64,000 bases of DNA, from contig NZ_JH992941.1 in the NCBI RefSeq assembly GCF_000315485.1, positions 1,457,312 through 1,521,311 of the forward strand. Direction: 5' to 3'. The translations under genes were made by a program, and so were the position numbers. This DNA comes from Bacteroides oleiciplenus YIT 12058 (GTDB taxonomy: Bacteria; Bacteroidota; Bacteroidia; Bacteroidales; Bacteroidaceae). Position 1 is the stretch's first letter. The number at the start of each line of letters is the position of its first letter. The notes under the pieces are model-generated. The model had not been told where the DNA came from. It did no database searches and saw only the letters and a list, made by a program, of their open reading frames with translations. This document shows, piece by piece, positions 35,301 to 44,748 of the stretch.

Positions 35301-36374
35301 AGTCTGGATAAGATATTCGATCGTTTTTATCAGGTCGACAGCACAGACAACCAGAAAGGTACGGGCATAGGGTTGGCACTTGCTAAAAGTATAATTGAAA
35401 CCCATAAAGGCAAAATCAGTGTGCGGAGCATGGAGGGAAAGGGAACCACTTTTGTGGTTGAATTGCCTTTGGGAGATAGTCACATTGCCGATTCACAGAA
35501 AGTGGCAACTCCCGATATCGATTCATCATGTATTTCAGAATTGACCATGTATGGTGACAAGGCACTGATTGATATGATGGATGATGAGAATCCCGCTAAT
35601 GAATCGGAAGATACAAAGAGTAAAATCCTGATTGTTGAAGACAATGAAGAACTCAGAGGCTTACTGGTTCGTCTGTTCTCCAAAGTATATTCCGTTTGCG
35701 AAGCGCAGGATGGTGAAGAAGGACTGGAAAAAACAAAAGAAATACAGCCCGATATTGTACTGAGCGATATCATGATGCCCAAGATGTCCGGTATAGAAAT
35801 GTGCAGGAAGATAAAGAGTAATTTTGAAACATCCCATATCCCAGTGATACTACTGACGGCCCAGACAGCTGAAGAATATACAATGCAAGGGTTAAAAATG
35901 GGTGCAGATGACTATGTGACTAAACCTTTTAATGTGAAACATTTGTTTATGCGTTGTAACAATCTGGTAAACAGTAGAAAGCTGTTACAGAAAAAATATG
36001 CAAAACAAATGGATAACAATGTGGATATACTGGCAACGAATAGCGCAGACCATCAGTTCATGGAACAATGTGTAGCGTGTATTGAACAAAATCTGGATAA
36101 TCCGGATTTTGACGTGAATATGTTTGCCCAGGCCATGAATACCGGCCGTACCAAACTCTTCCTGAAGATTAAGGGTATCACAGGGCAGACACCCAATGAC
36201 TTCATTCTGAATATCAGATTGAAGAAGGCGCAGATGCTACTGAAACAGATGGATACGAAGACTGTTTCGGAGATAGCATATGAAGTTGGCTTCAACTCCC
36301 CAAGCTATTTCATAAAACGTTTCAGGGAGTTGTTCGGGGTGACTCCCGCCCAATATCAGAAAGGAGAAGAATAA
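32343..36374 (+). CDS. Hybrid two-component system sensor/regulator (HTCS, PUL2)
   Basis: The 1343-residue protein (starts at 32343 and 32346 are equivalent) opens with a signal sequence ending around FAQ. Periplasmic Reg_prop repeats follow (GIIWIGTKDGLNRYNG; NIWVGTKDDGLFRL; GTFWIGTYYGGVNL), then a Y_Y_Y domain, a membrane helix near 780-800 and HisKA with His833 (FFTNISHEFRTPLTLI). HATPase (GTGIGLALAKSI), a receiver with Asp1142 (LSDIMMPKMSGIEM) and an AraC-type helix-turn-helix (about 1235-1340) complete it. All catalytic residues are intact. The GH2-like gene starts 22 bp downstream, so regulator and enzyme share a transcript, and it probably controls the whole of PUL2. Confidence 0.95.
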   Translation: MMKKTPLSIIVLRMLLLLSFLTPGLLFAQDIHFQTFGVENGISQPTVTSIYQDEFGIIWIGTKDGLNRYNGTDFYIFRPIENDKHSLYNNNIGTICGDKDGHIYIRCKYAVVEYDIKKNIFHTIRDNNIQAISYGNSRLWTCTRDSLFTYNRAEDKLEYYYHLEDVRMSCVTEDHEGNLYVGTMNNGLYMLDSNKKWLNYLPTKDITCIYEDSKKNIWVGTKDDGLFRLDRNGGKTNYVHAPYKNGLSSNYVRCVVEDNLGNYWVGTFKGLDKLDVTTNTFTNYSEDNKPYSLSNSSIICMMKDQQGTFWIGTYYGGVNLFNPDYEIYTYYYSDESQQGKLTSPFAGRMREDSKGGIWIATEGGGVNYLDRKTRSFAEFKYDINKNSLASNTVQSLHLDEDNQTLWIGTLRGGLDKLDLKTHRFTNYRHIPGKENSLINDIVRKIIPYKGNLLLATHNGIGSFDPQTGECTKLLKDSRLNNRQIIDMLLDRNNNLWFSYSLGLVKYNLETRKQDEYFVPNSSKRVIGSNLINVLFEDKKGNIWAGSSGDGIFLYEPDINSFKPFNSHNSDLINDYILDIKESLSGYLLIASNQGFSRFDMENQRFYNYNKQNGFPMTALNPYGLFVASDNEIFLSGPKMMISFFEKELNSYVKPYQLNFTSLEVNNQVILPNDDSNILSESILYQPQITLNHNHSIITINFSLSNYVSVLRNRIYYKLEGFDKDWMSVGYRKGITYTNLNPGKYKLKIKSSEEYSGKESIFKEIDIVVKPPFYKSVWAYCIYVIIVIVSVYIVVSFYSSKLKLRASLEYEKKEKKQIEELNQSKLRFFTNISHEFRTPLTLIVSQLEMLMERNDIQPLVYNKLVNIHRNTLRMKRLITELLDFRKQEQGFEKFKYSKQDIYAFLDEIYLSFKEYARGKQINLEFLNKDRNLEVWFDVVQLEKVIYNLLSNAFKYTSLGGTVSLSVQEYENSVVILISDTGIGIAEKSLDKIFDRFYQVDSTDNQKGTGIGLALAKSIIETHKGKISVRSMEGKGTTFVVELPLGDSHIADSQKVATPDIDSSCISELTMYGDKALIDMMDDENPANESEDTKSKILIVEDNEELRGLLVRLFSKVYSVCEAQDGEEGLEKTKEIQPDIVLSDIMMPKMSGIEMCRKIKSNFETSHIPVILLTAQTAEEYTMQGLKMGADDYVTKPFNVKHLFMRCNNLVNSRKLLQKKYAKQMDNNVDILATNSADHQFMEQCVACIEQNLDNPDFDVNMFAQAMNTGRTKLFLKIKGITGQTPNDFILNIRLKKAQMLLKQMDTKTVSEIAYEVGFNSPSYFIKRFRELFGVTPAQYQKGEE

Positions 36375-36396
36375 GTTTACTATTATAATTGATACT

Positions 36397-39276
36397 ATGA
36401 AAACAAGATTATTGTGTGCTTTATGTGCATTCTTTCCGTTGTCTCTGTTGGCGGCAAAGGTTCATAAGATAACTCCTATCACTACCGATAAGGATATCAG
36501 GATTGAAGTAATGTTGTCTGTTGAGGCGAACGAAAGTTTGTCCCTTGATGCTATAATTACGCATGTCCGGAATAAGGCGATATTGTGCAGCCATTCCGGA
36601 GAATTTTATTTTAAGAATAAAGTGGATACAACGGTGGTCTGGAAAATAGACCAATTGACTCCTGAACTATGGAGTCCTGTTAATTCTGCACTTTATGACT
36701 TGGAAGTAAAGGCAGGTACTGAAACTTTTCATAAGCGGATTGGGTTCAGAAAGTTCGAGATGCGGGATGGTGTATTTTATTTGAATGATAAACCTATCTA
36801 TCTGCGGGGTAATGCCATTAATCCGCCTGAGCGGGGAATACCCGAACAGCTGGAAAGAAGCAAAGACTTTGCACGCGATTATGTTCGCTTTATGAAGAGC
36901 CTGAACATAAATATCATCCGTATTCCCGATGACCAGAATTGGATGGATGTGTGTGATGAAGAAGGTATGATGATATTTGCTGGTCGGTATGGTCGCCCCA
37001 AACATGCAACCAAGACTGCACCACCGACAGACTTTGACCTGTCACTCAGAACCTATAAGGAGATTGATCTGGGACCGTTCACTCCTCATCCTTCCGTAGT
37101 CATCTATATTTTATCCAATGAAATGCCTTATGAAGGTAAAACGGGCGGTCTGTATCGGGAGTTCCTGACAAAGATGTGTCGTGAACTCAAGAAATGGGAT
37201 GATACCAGATTGTATATAGGCAATACCGGTTATGGACTGGGACATTCGGGCGATATCTATGATGTACATAGGTATTGGGGATGGTATTATAATACTTTCC
37301 TTACTTATCTCAATATGCGTGATAAGGCGATGTGGCAAAATCCGGAAAGAGTACAACCGATTACTTTTACCGAATGTGTAGGAAACTATACAGGAATAGA
37401 CGGGCGTTTCAACCTCTGTTCCAGAACCAAACAACCGGGTTCGCAGAAGTGTTGGACAGGACATCTGCCCGATGATGAACAAGCCGGAGCAGCTATGAGC
37501 TATCAGGCTTTTGTACTGAAGAATGCAACGGAATTGTTCCGTCGGTTGAGAAGTCAAAACAGTTGCCTGGCAGGTACCATGCCTTTTACAATTATATTTC
37601 ATAACTGGGATGGGGTAAAGTCCTTTGCCGAGATGAAACCGAAACCTGTAGCCTGGCAATATCAGATCAGCTATCAGCCTATATTGCTGAGTTGGGAGAA
37701 TTGGCAGTCGCAGATTTATGCAGGGAGTAAGCTTGCGGTGGTAGCCCATGTCGTCAATGACGATGATTATGGCAATGATTTGGATGAAGTTCATTTACAG
37801 TGGTGGATTGAAAAGGAAGGTGAGAAAGTATTGGCGGGAGAGGTCGATCTTCCATCTATTCCTTATTATGGCACTTGTAAGAGGCTTTTGTCAATAGGTA
37901 TTCCTCAGAATCTGGTTTCGGGAGATTATATGCTGAAAGGTGAGGTTTGGTCGAAAGGCAGGAAGGTGTCCTATAATGAGAGTGAACTGTTCATAGCTGG
38001 AAAAGACTGGCGGGGTACAGAGGTGATAAAGAAAACCATTTATGTGTACGATTCTTCGGCAGGAGAGCAAACCTTGAATTGTTTGCAAAAACTCGGTTAC
38101 CCTGTAAAAGCGGTACGTATGGTTAAGGAATTACCCCGGAACTCTACCTTAATTCTGGCTAAGAATTCATGGGATGATTCACTGAATAATCAGTCAGAGC
38201 AGTTGAAAGAATATGTAAGTAAGGGTGGGCGCATTATTTGCCTGCAACAGGATGCTGTAACATTCAATCAATCGTGGCTGCCAACTTCCGTGGAGTTTCT
38301 GAAAGACAGCAATAATGATCCGGTTTATCTTTCACCGTCTCTGGCGTATGCGGATGGTATGAATATCAATCTCGAACGTCCGTATCATCCGGTTTTTAAC
38401 GGATTAACCCCTAAGCAGTTCCGCCTTTGGTCCGACTATACCTCCTATGATGAATCGAAGAAAGGCTTTCCTGCCATTTATCCGGTGGACAAAGGATATG
38501 ATCTTCGTGAATCCGGGATGGAGAATGTAGCCGTCCTTGCCAACTATAGCCGTGCTTTGGCTGCGACAGCCTTGTCGGAGATGTTTATGGGTAAAGGCTC
38601 CATACTGTTGTCTGGTTTCGATTTGATTAATCATTGCGGAGTAGACCCCGTAGCTGATAAACTCCTTTTCAATATGCTTCGTTATATGTCTGTCGACAAG
38701 CAGCATGAACCGTATGTGGAAGTGACTGACTCAATTATTTGGGGAGACTATGCTTCCGAACGGGGAATCGTGAACGCACCTTGTAATGGTCTGATGGTAA
38801 ACACTGTTCCTATCATTCCAAAAGGACAGGAGCATGACCCCAGATATGAAGTGAAGATTGATGAATATGGTTACCAGTACGCTGGTGCTTATGGTGGGTG
38901 GAATTCAAAACCGGGTGTGCAATATGTACCTTATGGAAGAAGACCTATGGCTCCATTCACTTTTTCAAAAGGAGGAAGCCCGTTGATCAGTAAATCATCT
39001 ACCAGCGGCGAAGGATATTTCTACATGACATTGCCCGGGAAGAAGAAAACCATGATTACCATATTGGAGAATCCTGTGGACGAGCCTCTTAACATCAGCA
39101 TCACCGTCAATGACAAAACAATAGGGAACTATGTGCTTCGGCCCAAGCAACAGTTGAGTGTCGAAACAGATATCTCGCATATAAAGAATACAATGAAAGT
39201 TTCCCTGAAAGGAGACCGTCGGGTGATATTACTGAAAACAATATTAAGTACGAGGCGTCCGGATCATGCAGAATAA
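36397..39276 (+). CDS. GH2-like clan GH-A hydrolase lacking the N-terminal jelly roll, with GATase/ThuA-like domain
   Basis: The 959-residue protein has a signal peptide (MKTRLLCALCAFFPLSLLAA). The usual GH2 sugar-binding jelly roll is absent. Instead an Ig-like domain (about 22-120) runs straight into the barrel (about 125-425) at FEMRDGVFYLNDKPIYLRGN. Glu242 (YILSNEMPYEG) and Glu326 (ITFTECVGNY) are the expected acid/base and nucleophile. A beta-sandwich (about 430-535) and a region like the class-I-amidotransferase/ThuA fold follow (about 540-720: STLILAKNSWDD, YVSKGGRIICLQQ), then a beta-rich tail. The sugar specificity is not recognisable. Proteins of this layout sit in Bacteroidetes PULs; I infer an exo-acting periplasmic enzyme. 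Confidence 0.72.
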   Translation: MKTRLLCALCAFFPLSLLAAKVHKITPITTDKDIRIEVMLSVEANESLSLDAIITHVRNKAILCSHSGEFYFKNKVDTTVVWKIDQLTPELWSPVNSALYDLEVKAGTETFHKRIGFRKFEMRDGVFYLNDKPIYLRGNAINPPERGIPEQLERSKDFARDYVRFMKSLNINIIRIPDDQNWMDVCDEEGMMIFAGRYGRPKHATKTAPPTDFDLSLRTYKEIDLGPFTPHPSVVIYILSNEMPYEGKTGGLYREFLTKMCRELKKWDDTRLYIGNTGYGLGHSGDIYDVHRYWGWYYNTFLTYLNMRDKAMWQNPERVQPITFTECVGNYTGIDGRFNLCSRTKQPGSQKCWTGHLPDDEQAGAAMSYQAFVLKNATELFRRLRSQNSCLAGTMPFTIIFHNWDGVKSFAEMKPKPVAWQYQISYQPILLSWENWQSQIYAGSKLAVVAHVVNDDDYGNDLDEVHLQWWIEKEGEKVLAGEVDLPSIPYYGTCKRLLSIGIPQNLVSGDYMLKGEVWSKGRKVSYNESELFIAGKDWRGTEVIKKTIYVYDSSAGEQTLNCLQKLGYPVKAVRMVKELPRNSTLILAKNSWDDSLNNQSEQLKEYVSKGGRIICLQQDAVTFNQSWLPTSVEFLKDSNNDPVYLSPSLAYADGMNINLERPYHPVFNGLTPKQFRLWSDYTSYDESKKGFPAIYPVDKGYDLRESGMENVAVLANYSRALAATALSEMFMGKGSILLSGFDLINHCGVDPVADKLLFNMLRYMSVDKQHEPYVEVTDSIIWGDYASERGIVNAPCNGLMVNTVPIIPKGQEHDPRYEVKIDEYGYQYAGAYGGWNSKPGVQYVPYGRRPMAPFTFSKGGSPLISKSSTSGEGYFYMTLPGKKKTMITILENPVDEPLNISITVNDKTIGNYVLRPKQQLSVETDISHIKNTMKVSLKGDRRVILLKTILSTRRPDHAE

Positions 39277-39420
39277 GATTTCTGATAGTTGCCAATCCGA
39301 TGGCAAAATGCCAGTATTAAATACGGCTGTACAAAGTTGCTTCATAAAAGAACGATTGTTATATGTCTTCACTCGGTAAACGGACATCTTTGCAGAGTCA
39401 TTTTAAAACCGAATTGAACT

Positions 39421-41679
39421 ATGAAACGCATTTTATTTTCTTTATTTTTATTTCTGGCCAGCATCGTTGTTTTTGCTGACGGCGGGTTTACGGTTGCCGA
39501 TGTTTTTACGGATCATATGGTGTTGCAACGTAATGCAAACGTGAAGATCTGGGGAGAAGCGGCAGACGGTTCGCAGGTTGAAGTGTTGTTTGAAGGACAC
39601 AGTCGGAAGAGTAAGGCTGTTGATGGAAAATGGATGGTCACATTAAGGACCGGAGAAGCTGGAGGACCTTATAAATTAGAAGTCATAAATGGTAATAATA
39701 AGGTTAGTTTTAGAGATGTTTTCGTAGGTGACGTATGGCTGGCGGGTGGTCAGTCAAATATGGAGTTTGCTTTGCGCAGGGTGAAGGATGCGAAGGCGGA
39801 AATCGATTTGGCTGATTATCCTCAGATACGTTATTATAAAGTACCGAGAAAATATTATCTGGAACACGGAGTATCTGAAACATCCTGGAAGACTTGTACT
39901 CCTGAGACAGCACCAGAATTTGCAGCTGTTGCTTACTACTTTGCGAAGAATCTGCATAAAGATTTGAATATTCCTATCGGTATCATTCAACTACCCGTAG
40001 GAGGAACGACGGTTGAGGCGTGGACGAGCCGGAAGTTACTGTTGTCTGATAAAGACTTCCGCCCTATCATAGAGCGTTATGATAGTATTGTTGATGCTTA
40101 TCAGCCTGGAGAGTATGAGAAGATATATGACCGTTATATTAAGTCTCTGGCAGAGTATAACAAATTATCAGCAGAAAAGAAACAATACATTGGTAAACCT
40201 ACGGAGCCTATGGGAAAATGGAATTTTCGTCGTCCGGTCGGTTTATCCGAAACGATGTTGAACGTTGTCAGTCCATATACTCTGAAAGGATTTATTTTCT
40301 ATCAGGGAGAGTCGAATACAGCACGTGGGGCACAATATCGTAAACTGTTCCCCGCTATGATAAAGGAGTGGAGGGCGTCGTGGGGGCAGGGAGATATTCC
40401 TTTCCTGTTTGTACAGTTACCTCGATTTGAAACAAAGACCCGTTACTGGAATGAGTTGCGTGAAGCGCAATACTTCACCTCACTGCATGTGAAGAATACA
40501 GGTATGGCCGTTGCTTTTGACCAGGGAAATCCCAAAGATATTCATCCGATTGTGAAAGACACAGTTGGCTGGCGCCTTGCACAGTTGGCTTTGGGTAAAG
40601 TTTATGGTAAGAAGATTGTTTATCAGGGGCCTGAATTTAGAAAGAAGACGAAAACCGGAGACGGCAGTTTACTTCTGGAATTTGCGAATGCGGGTACAGG
40701 GATTATTGCCAAAGACGGTTCTTCCTCGCTTTCCGGATTTATGGTTGCCGGTAAAGACGGCCAGTTTTATCCGGCCGAAGCAGTGATTGTTGATAGCAAT
40801 CGGGTACGTGCAAAGAGCAATGAGGTAAATGACCCTGTAGATGTCCGTTATCTCTGGGTGAATAGTGGATACATGAATTTCTTTAATAAAGAAGGTTTTC
40901 CCGCCCTTCCCTTCCGCACGGATAAATACAGGTTGGGGACGGAAGGCGTATGTGTCAACCCTGAACCGGTGATACCCCAGCTTGATCTGTTCCTTTTCAT
41001 TGGCCAGTCCAACATGGCAGGACGGGGATATATTACTGATAACTATAAAGGCAGTATAAAGGATGTATACTTGCTGACTCCGAACGGTGATATGGAACCT
41101 GCAAGGAATCCTTTAAATAAGTACTCTACTATCCGCAAGCAAATAGATCTGCAAGGAGTAGGCCCGGCCTATTCTTTTGCAAAGGCCATTGCAGATAAAA
41201 CGAAGCATAAACTTGGATTAGTGGTTAATGCACGCGGAGGGAGTTCTATAAATTCGTGGTTGAAAGGAGCTAAGGATGATTATTATGGAGAAGCTTTGTC
41301 ACGTATACGCCAGGCCATGAAGTATGGAACGTTGAAAGCGATTATCTGGCATCAAGGCGAAGCCGATAGCCGGAATCCGGAAGCGTATATGGCGAAGTTA
41401 CAAAAACTGGTTGCCGATTTGCGGGAAGATCTGGGAGATACAAAGCTCCCCGTCATTGTGGGAGAGATTGCCGAATGGCGGATGAATGGGACTTCGGATG
41501 CATTTAATAAGATGTTGCGTACGGTTCCCCGGCATATTCCCTATTCCTATTGTGTGTCATCCCGGGAATTGGTGCCCCTGATCAATGAAAATGACCCTCA
41601 TTTTAGTGCTGACAGTCAGATAATTCTTGGTAGGAGATATGCTGAAGCGGCTTATAAAGCCTGTTACTCTAAAGAATAG
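39421..41679 (+). CDS. Tandem SGNH carbohydrate esterase (two sialate-O-acetylesterase-like domains)
   Basis: The 752-residue protein has a signal peptide (to about residue 20, VVFAD) and two esterase units. The first (about 25-500) has GGQSNMEF with Ser112, the insert VGGTTVEAW, YQGESNT and His375 in DIHP. The second (about 515-750) has IGQSNMAGRG with Ser530, RGGSSINSW, WHQGEADS and His727 in DPHF. Each has a full Ser/His set, so both could be active. Such enzymes remove acetyl groups from sugars, which suggests an acetylated substrate for PUL2. It is 144 bp after the GH2-like gene and 23 bp before the next gene. Confidence 0.85.
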   Translation: MKRILFSLFLFLASIVVFADGGFTVADVFTDHMVLQRNANVKIWGEAADGSQVEVLFEGHSRKSKAVDGKWMVTLRTGEAGGPYKLEVINGNNKVSFRDVFVGDVWLAGGQSNMEFALRRVKDAKAEIDLADYPQIRYYKVPRKYYLEHGVSETSWKTCTPETAPEFAAVAYYFAKNLHKDLNIPIGIIQLPVGGTTVEAWTSRKLLLSDKDFRPIIERYDSIVDAYQPGEYEKIYDRYIKSLAEYNKLSAEKKQYIGKPTEPMGKWNFRRPVGLSETMLNVVSPYTLKGFIFYQGESNTARGAQYRKLFPAMIKEWRASWGQGDIPFLFVQLPRFETKTRYWNELREAQYFTSLHVKNTGMAVAFDQGNPKDIHPIVKDTVGWRLAQLALGKVYGKKIVYQGPEFRKKTKTGDGSLLLEFANAGTGIIAKDGSSSLSGFMVAGKDGQFYPAEAVIVDSNRVRAKSNEVNDPVDVRYLWVNSGYMNFFNKEGFPALPFRTDKYRLGTEGVCVNPEPVIPQLDLFLFIGQSNMAGRGYITDNYKGSIKDVYLLTPNGDMEPARNPLNKYSTIRKQIDLQGVGPAYSFAKAIADKTKHKLGLVVNARGGSSINSWLKGAKDDYYGEALSRIRQAMKYGTLKAIIWHQGEADSRNPEAYMAKLQKLVADLREDLGDTKLPVIVGEIAEWRMNGTSDAFNKMLRTVPRHIPYSYCVSSRELVPLINENDPHFSADSQIILGRRYAEAAYKACYSKE

Positions 41680-41702
41680 AAATACCCATTAAAAGATAAT
41701 TT

Positions 41703-44700
41703 ATGAGCTTGAAGAAACAACTATTTTTAGTCTGTGGTGCTATTGTCATGCCCTTTTTAGGGCTATATGCAGATAATGTCAATGTAGCATTACACAAACC
41801 GGTCACTGCCTCATCGCAGCAGAAAGAGTTTCCGGCATCCAATGTGACGGATGGAATCGTTTCGCGTAAATCTGCCTGGATGAGTGGTAAAAGTGCGCGT
41901 CCACCTCATACACTGGATATTAATCTCGAGAGATATTATAATATAAACCGGGTTGTTATCTATACGGGAATTCCGGATGCCGAACAAACAGAGCAGGAGA
42001 AGGGAAAAGCACCGGGATTCTGGTCGGTGAAGAATTTTAAGATTCAATACTGGGATGATGCTAACTGGACGGACCTGCCGGATACGGAATGCACGGAGAA
42101 CAGGTTGGATAAGCTTGAGTTCACCTTTCATCCGGAGCTGCTCACTTTTCAGATTCGTCTGGTATCTACCGATGGTGAACCGATCCGGATTAATGAGTTT
42201 GAAGTATACGGTAAGGAGAAGGCGGGTATGCCGATTCCTGTTACTACAGGTGAAGCTCCAAGAGCTTTCCAGGAACCTTTGGAAAAGGAAATGCAGGTGA
42301 CGGTGGCTAAAGAAATTATTGGTAAGTCCATGAAATACGTGGCTTACAATCAAGGATATTATTTACCCGGAAGTAATGTTTCCGGTTGGCTTGAATACTC
42401 TAATGTGAACAGTGTGCGCGTATGGACTTCTCTGAATGATTATATTCCCCAGTCCGTTGTGCTCAATGATAAGGAGCTTTCTACATTGAAGGCCTTTGAG
42501 TCCTGTAAGAATGAGTTGCGAAACAATCCGGAGCATAATCGTTTCATTCAATGGGAACCTATCCTGGCGAAGTGTGGGGAAGCACATTTTTCTACCAATT
42601 CCATGGTATTCGAATACACGTTGAAAGAATTGAAACGTCTGAATATCGATGCTATTCTTCAGATAAATTCCACAGATTTTGATGGAACGTGGAGTAATAA
42701 ATGGAAGCAGTGGCAGCGTTTCTATGCATTGGCTTTTTATGCAGCTAAGACAGGGGATGTAACCATGTACGCCATGCACAACGAACCGAATCATCGCCAT
42801 GCCGGACCAATGAAGATCACCCAGTATGTAGATGCCATGAAAATAGTTTCGGATGCTGTTTATTGTGCCGTGCAGGATGTGAATAGGCTGTATGGGAAGA
42901 ATCTGAAATCACGTTTTGTGGGTCCGGTTACAGCTGGTTCCAATACAAACTGGTGGGCCGAAGTCGTGAAGAATCTGCGTATAGACTATCGCGGCTTGCC
43001 TTCGGACAGGGATTTGATGGATATATTCTCTACCCACTCTTATAATCTTCCGGCAGCAGGTTATGTGTCCAAGGTTTCTGATATAAGAAAGATTATAGTG
43101 GAAAATCATCCTTTGAAACAACCGCTTCCGATCGTTTATACGGAAACAGGGCGTTGGATGAATGCATATCTGATCGATAAGGAAGAGACGATGGATTCTC
43201 CTTCCTTGTTCACAGAGTGGGCCGGTGAATATACAAACAATACGCTCAATCAAGGATATGGAATGTGGGCTTTTAAGTTTGCCAATACTACCAGCGGAAC
43301 ATATCCGCGTGGTATCAAGTCAGGACATCACTTTATCTGGCAAGGCAAACGGATTGTAGAGGATGCCTATACCAATGTGGCATTGGGTAAGAAAGCAATG
43401 GACCTGACTTCATCTCGCCCGGTAGCGGCGAAGGTAATAACCGACGGTAATAAAACAGATGCTTCCATGTGGGTGTCTCCAGATACGGATGCAGAGAAAT
43501 ACCTGGAAATCAATCTGGGAAAAAGCACTTCATTGGGTGGGGCTGTTGTCTATACGGGTTCGGCATATGGAGTTTATACGGCTCCCGATCGCGTGAAGAA
43601 TTTCCGTTTGCAGTATTGGGACGGTACCAGATGGGCGGATATAAAAGAAACCGTTGAGAAAGATGCACGTTATGCGCAATCCTTTTTTCTGTTCGATGCT
43701 CCTGTAACTACTTCCAAAGTCCGCTTTGTTGCAACGGATAAGGGGAGTATCAAAGTGAGGGAAATCAAATTGTTTGATGCGGAGTCCGTCAAAGAGGTTC
43801 CTTCCTCTTTTGATATAAGTGGCATTCAGCGTACGGGTGAAGTTGTTCGCCTGTTTGCAAAAGGGTTTAAGGATGAACGCCCGTTGCTGAATACTGTGAA
43901 GTCGGTTGCAGATAATGATGTGGATGCGATAACTTCCTTTAATTCGGAAGAAATGAGATATTATATATGGCTGGTACAACGGAAACTCTCTTCAAACCAT
44001 CTCACACTGGACCTGAAGTCGCTGAACCTTCCTGCAGGAACCAGGGTGATTGCCGAGGAAGTAAGTGCAAATGCTTATGGTGAAGTGGTCTGGATAAAAG
44101 AAACCTCGGAAGAAGGACAGCTTTCGTTTGAACTTCCTGCCCAGAGTGTAATGCTCCTTACCATTCCTATCTGTTCCAATGCTGCAAAGACACTGGTGGC
44201 AACGGCGGATGCAACCGTTAAGGCCGGGGCAAATAGTGAGAAACACTTCGGTAAAGCCAAAGTGATGAATATAGAAATGAATGCTTCCCGAGCCAATGGC
44301 AATCAGGTTAGCTATCTTAAGTTCGATTTGTCGGGTCTGAATAAAGAGGAAATGAATGCCGCTATACTCCGGCTGTATGGCAGTTCGTCAACCAAATCTC
44401 CTTATCGTTTCCATGTCTATGCACTGGATAATAGTAGTTGGGACGAAAGTACCCTGAACTGGAAGAATGCCCCCAATCTGGAAAAAGACCAGGTGCGCGT
44501 AACCGATGTAGGTAATACGGCACATGTGGCAGGTGAGATAGTTGTGACTGAGACAGCATCCTGGCATCAGCTTGATGTCACTTCATTGATACGCAAATGT
44601 CGGCAGCCGGAAATTACATTTGTGTTGATCAGGGAAGTCCGCCAATTGGGAGATGATTCTGATAATAATAAGAATAGTTCCTTCGGAACCAGGGAATCTG

Positions 44701-44729
44701 TGAATAAACCGGCTTTGATAGTGTGGTAA
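41703..44729 (+). CDS. Multidomain secreted hydrolase: discoidin, clan GH-A barrel, discoidin, DNRLRE/CBM96-like
   Basis: This 1008-residue protein has a signal peptide (GLYAD end). Domain order: F5/8 type C (about 25-175, NVALHKPVTASSQQKEFPASNVTDG), a catalytic barrel (about 195-555), a second F5/8-like domain (about 555-700, LEINLGKSTSLGGAVVYTG), a beta-sandwich (about 705-825) and a DNRLRE domain (about 835-1008, VSYLKFDLSGL...NKPALIVW). Glu361 (MYAMHNEPNHR) and Glu481 (IVYTETGRW) look like the acid/base and nucleophile. The barrel is reminiscent of GH86-type agarase/porphyranase or other GH-A families, but I cannot name the family. Two sugar-binding discoidin domains fit action on a polymer. 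Confidence 0.65.
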   Translation: MSLKKQLFLVCGAIVMPFLGLYADNVNVALHKPVTASSQQKEFPASNVTDGIVSRKSAWMSGKSARPPHTLDINLERYYNINRVVIYTGIPDAEQTEQEKGKAPGFWSVKNFKIQYWDDANWTDLPDTECTENRLDKLEFTFHPELLTFQIRLVSTDGEPIRINEFEVYGKEKAGMPIPVTTGEAPRAFQEPLEKEMQVTVAKEIIGKSMKYVAYNQGYYLPGSNVSGWLEYSNVNSVRVWTSLNDYIPQSVVLNDKELSTLKAFESCKNELRNNPEHNRFIQWEPILAKCGEAHFSTNSMVFEYTLKELKRLNIDAILQINSTDFDGTWSNKWKQWQRFYALAFYAAKTGDVTMYAMHNEPNHRHAGPMKITQYVDAMKIVSDAVYCAVQDVNRLYGKNLKSRFVGPVTAGSNTNWWAEVVKNLRIDYRGLPSDRDLMDIFSTHSYNLPAAGYVSKVSDIRKIIVENHPLKQPLPIVYTETGRWMNAYLIDKEETMDSPSLFTEWAGEYTNNTLNQGYGMWAFKFANTTSGTYPRGIKSGHHFIWQGKRIVEDAYTNVALGKKAMDLTSSRPVAAKVITDGNKTDASMWVSPDTDAEKYLEINLGKSTSLGGAVVYTGSAYGVYTAPDRVKNFRLQYWDGTRWADIKETVEKDARYAQSFFLFDAPVTTSKVRFVATDKGSIKVREIKLFDAESVKEVPSSFDISGIQRTGEVVRLFAKGFKDERPLLNTVKSVADNDVDAITSFNSEEMRYYIWLVQRKLSSNHLTLDLKSLNLPAGTRVIAEEVSANAYGEVVWIKETSEEGQLSFELPAQSVMLLTIPICSNAAKTLVATADATVKAGANSEKHFGKAKVMNIEMNASRANGNQVSYLKFDLSGLNKEEMNAAILRLYGSSSTKSPYRFHVYALDNSSWDESTLNWKNAPNLEKDQVRVTDVGNTAHVAGEIVVTETASWHQLDVTSLIRKCRQPEITFVLIREVRQLGDDSDNNKNSSFGTRESVNKPALIVW

Positions 44730-44748
44730 GCGGAAAAGATTTATTTCG

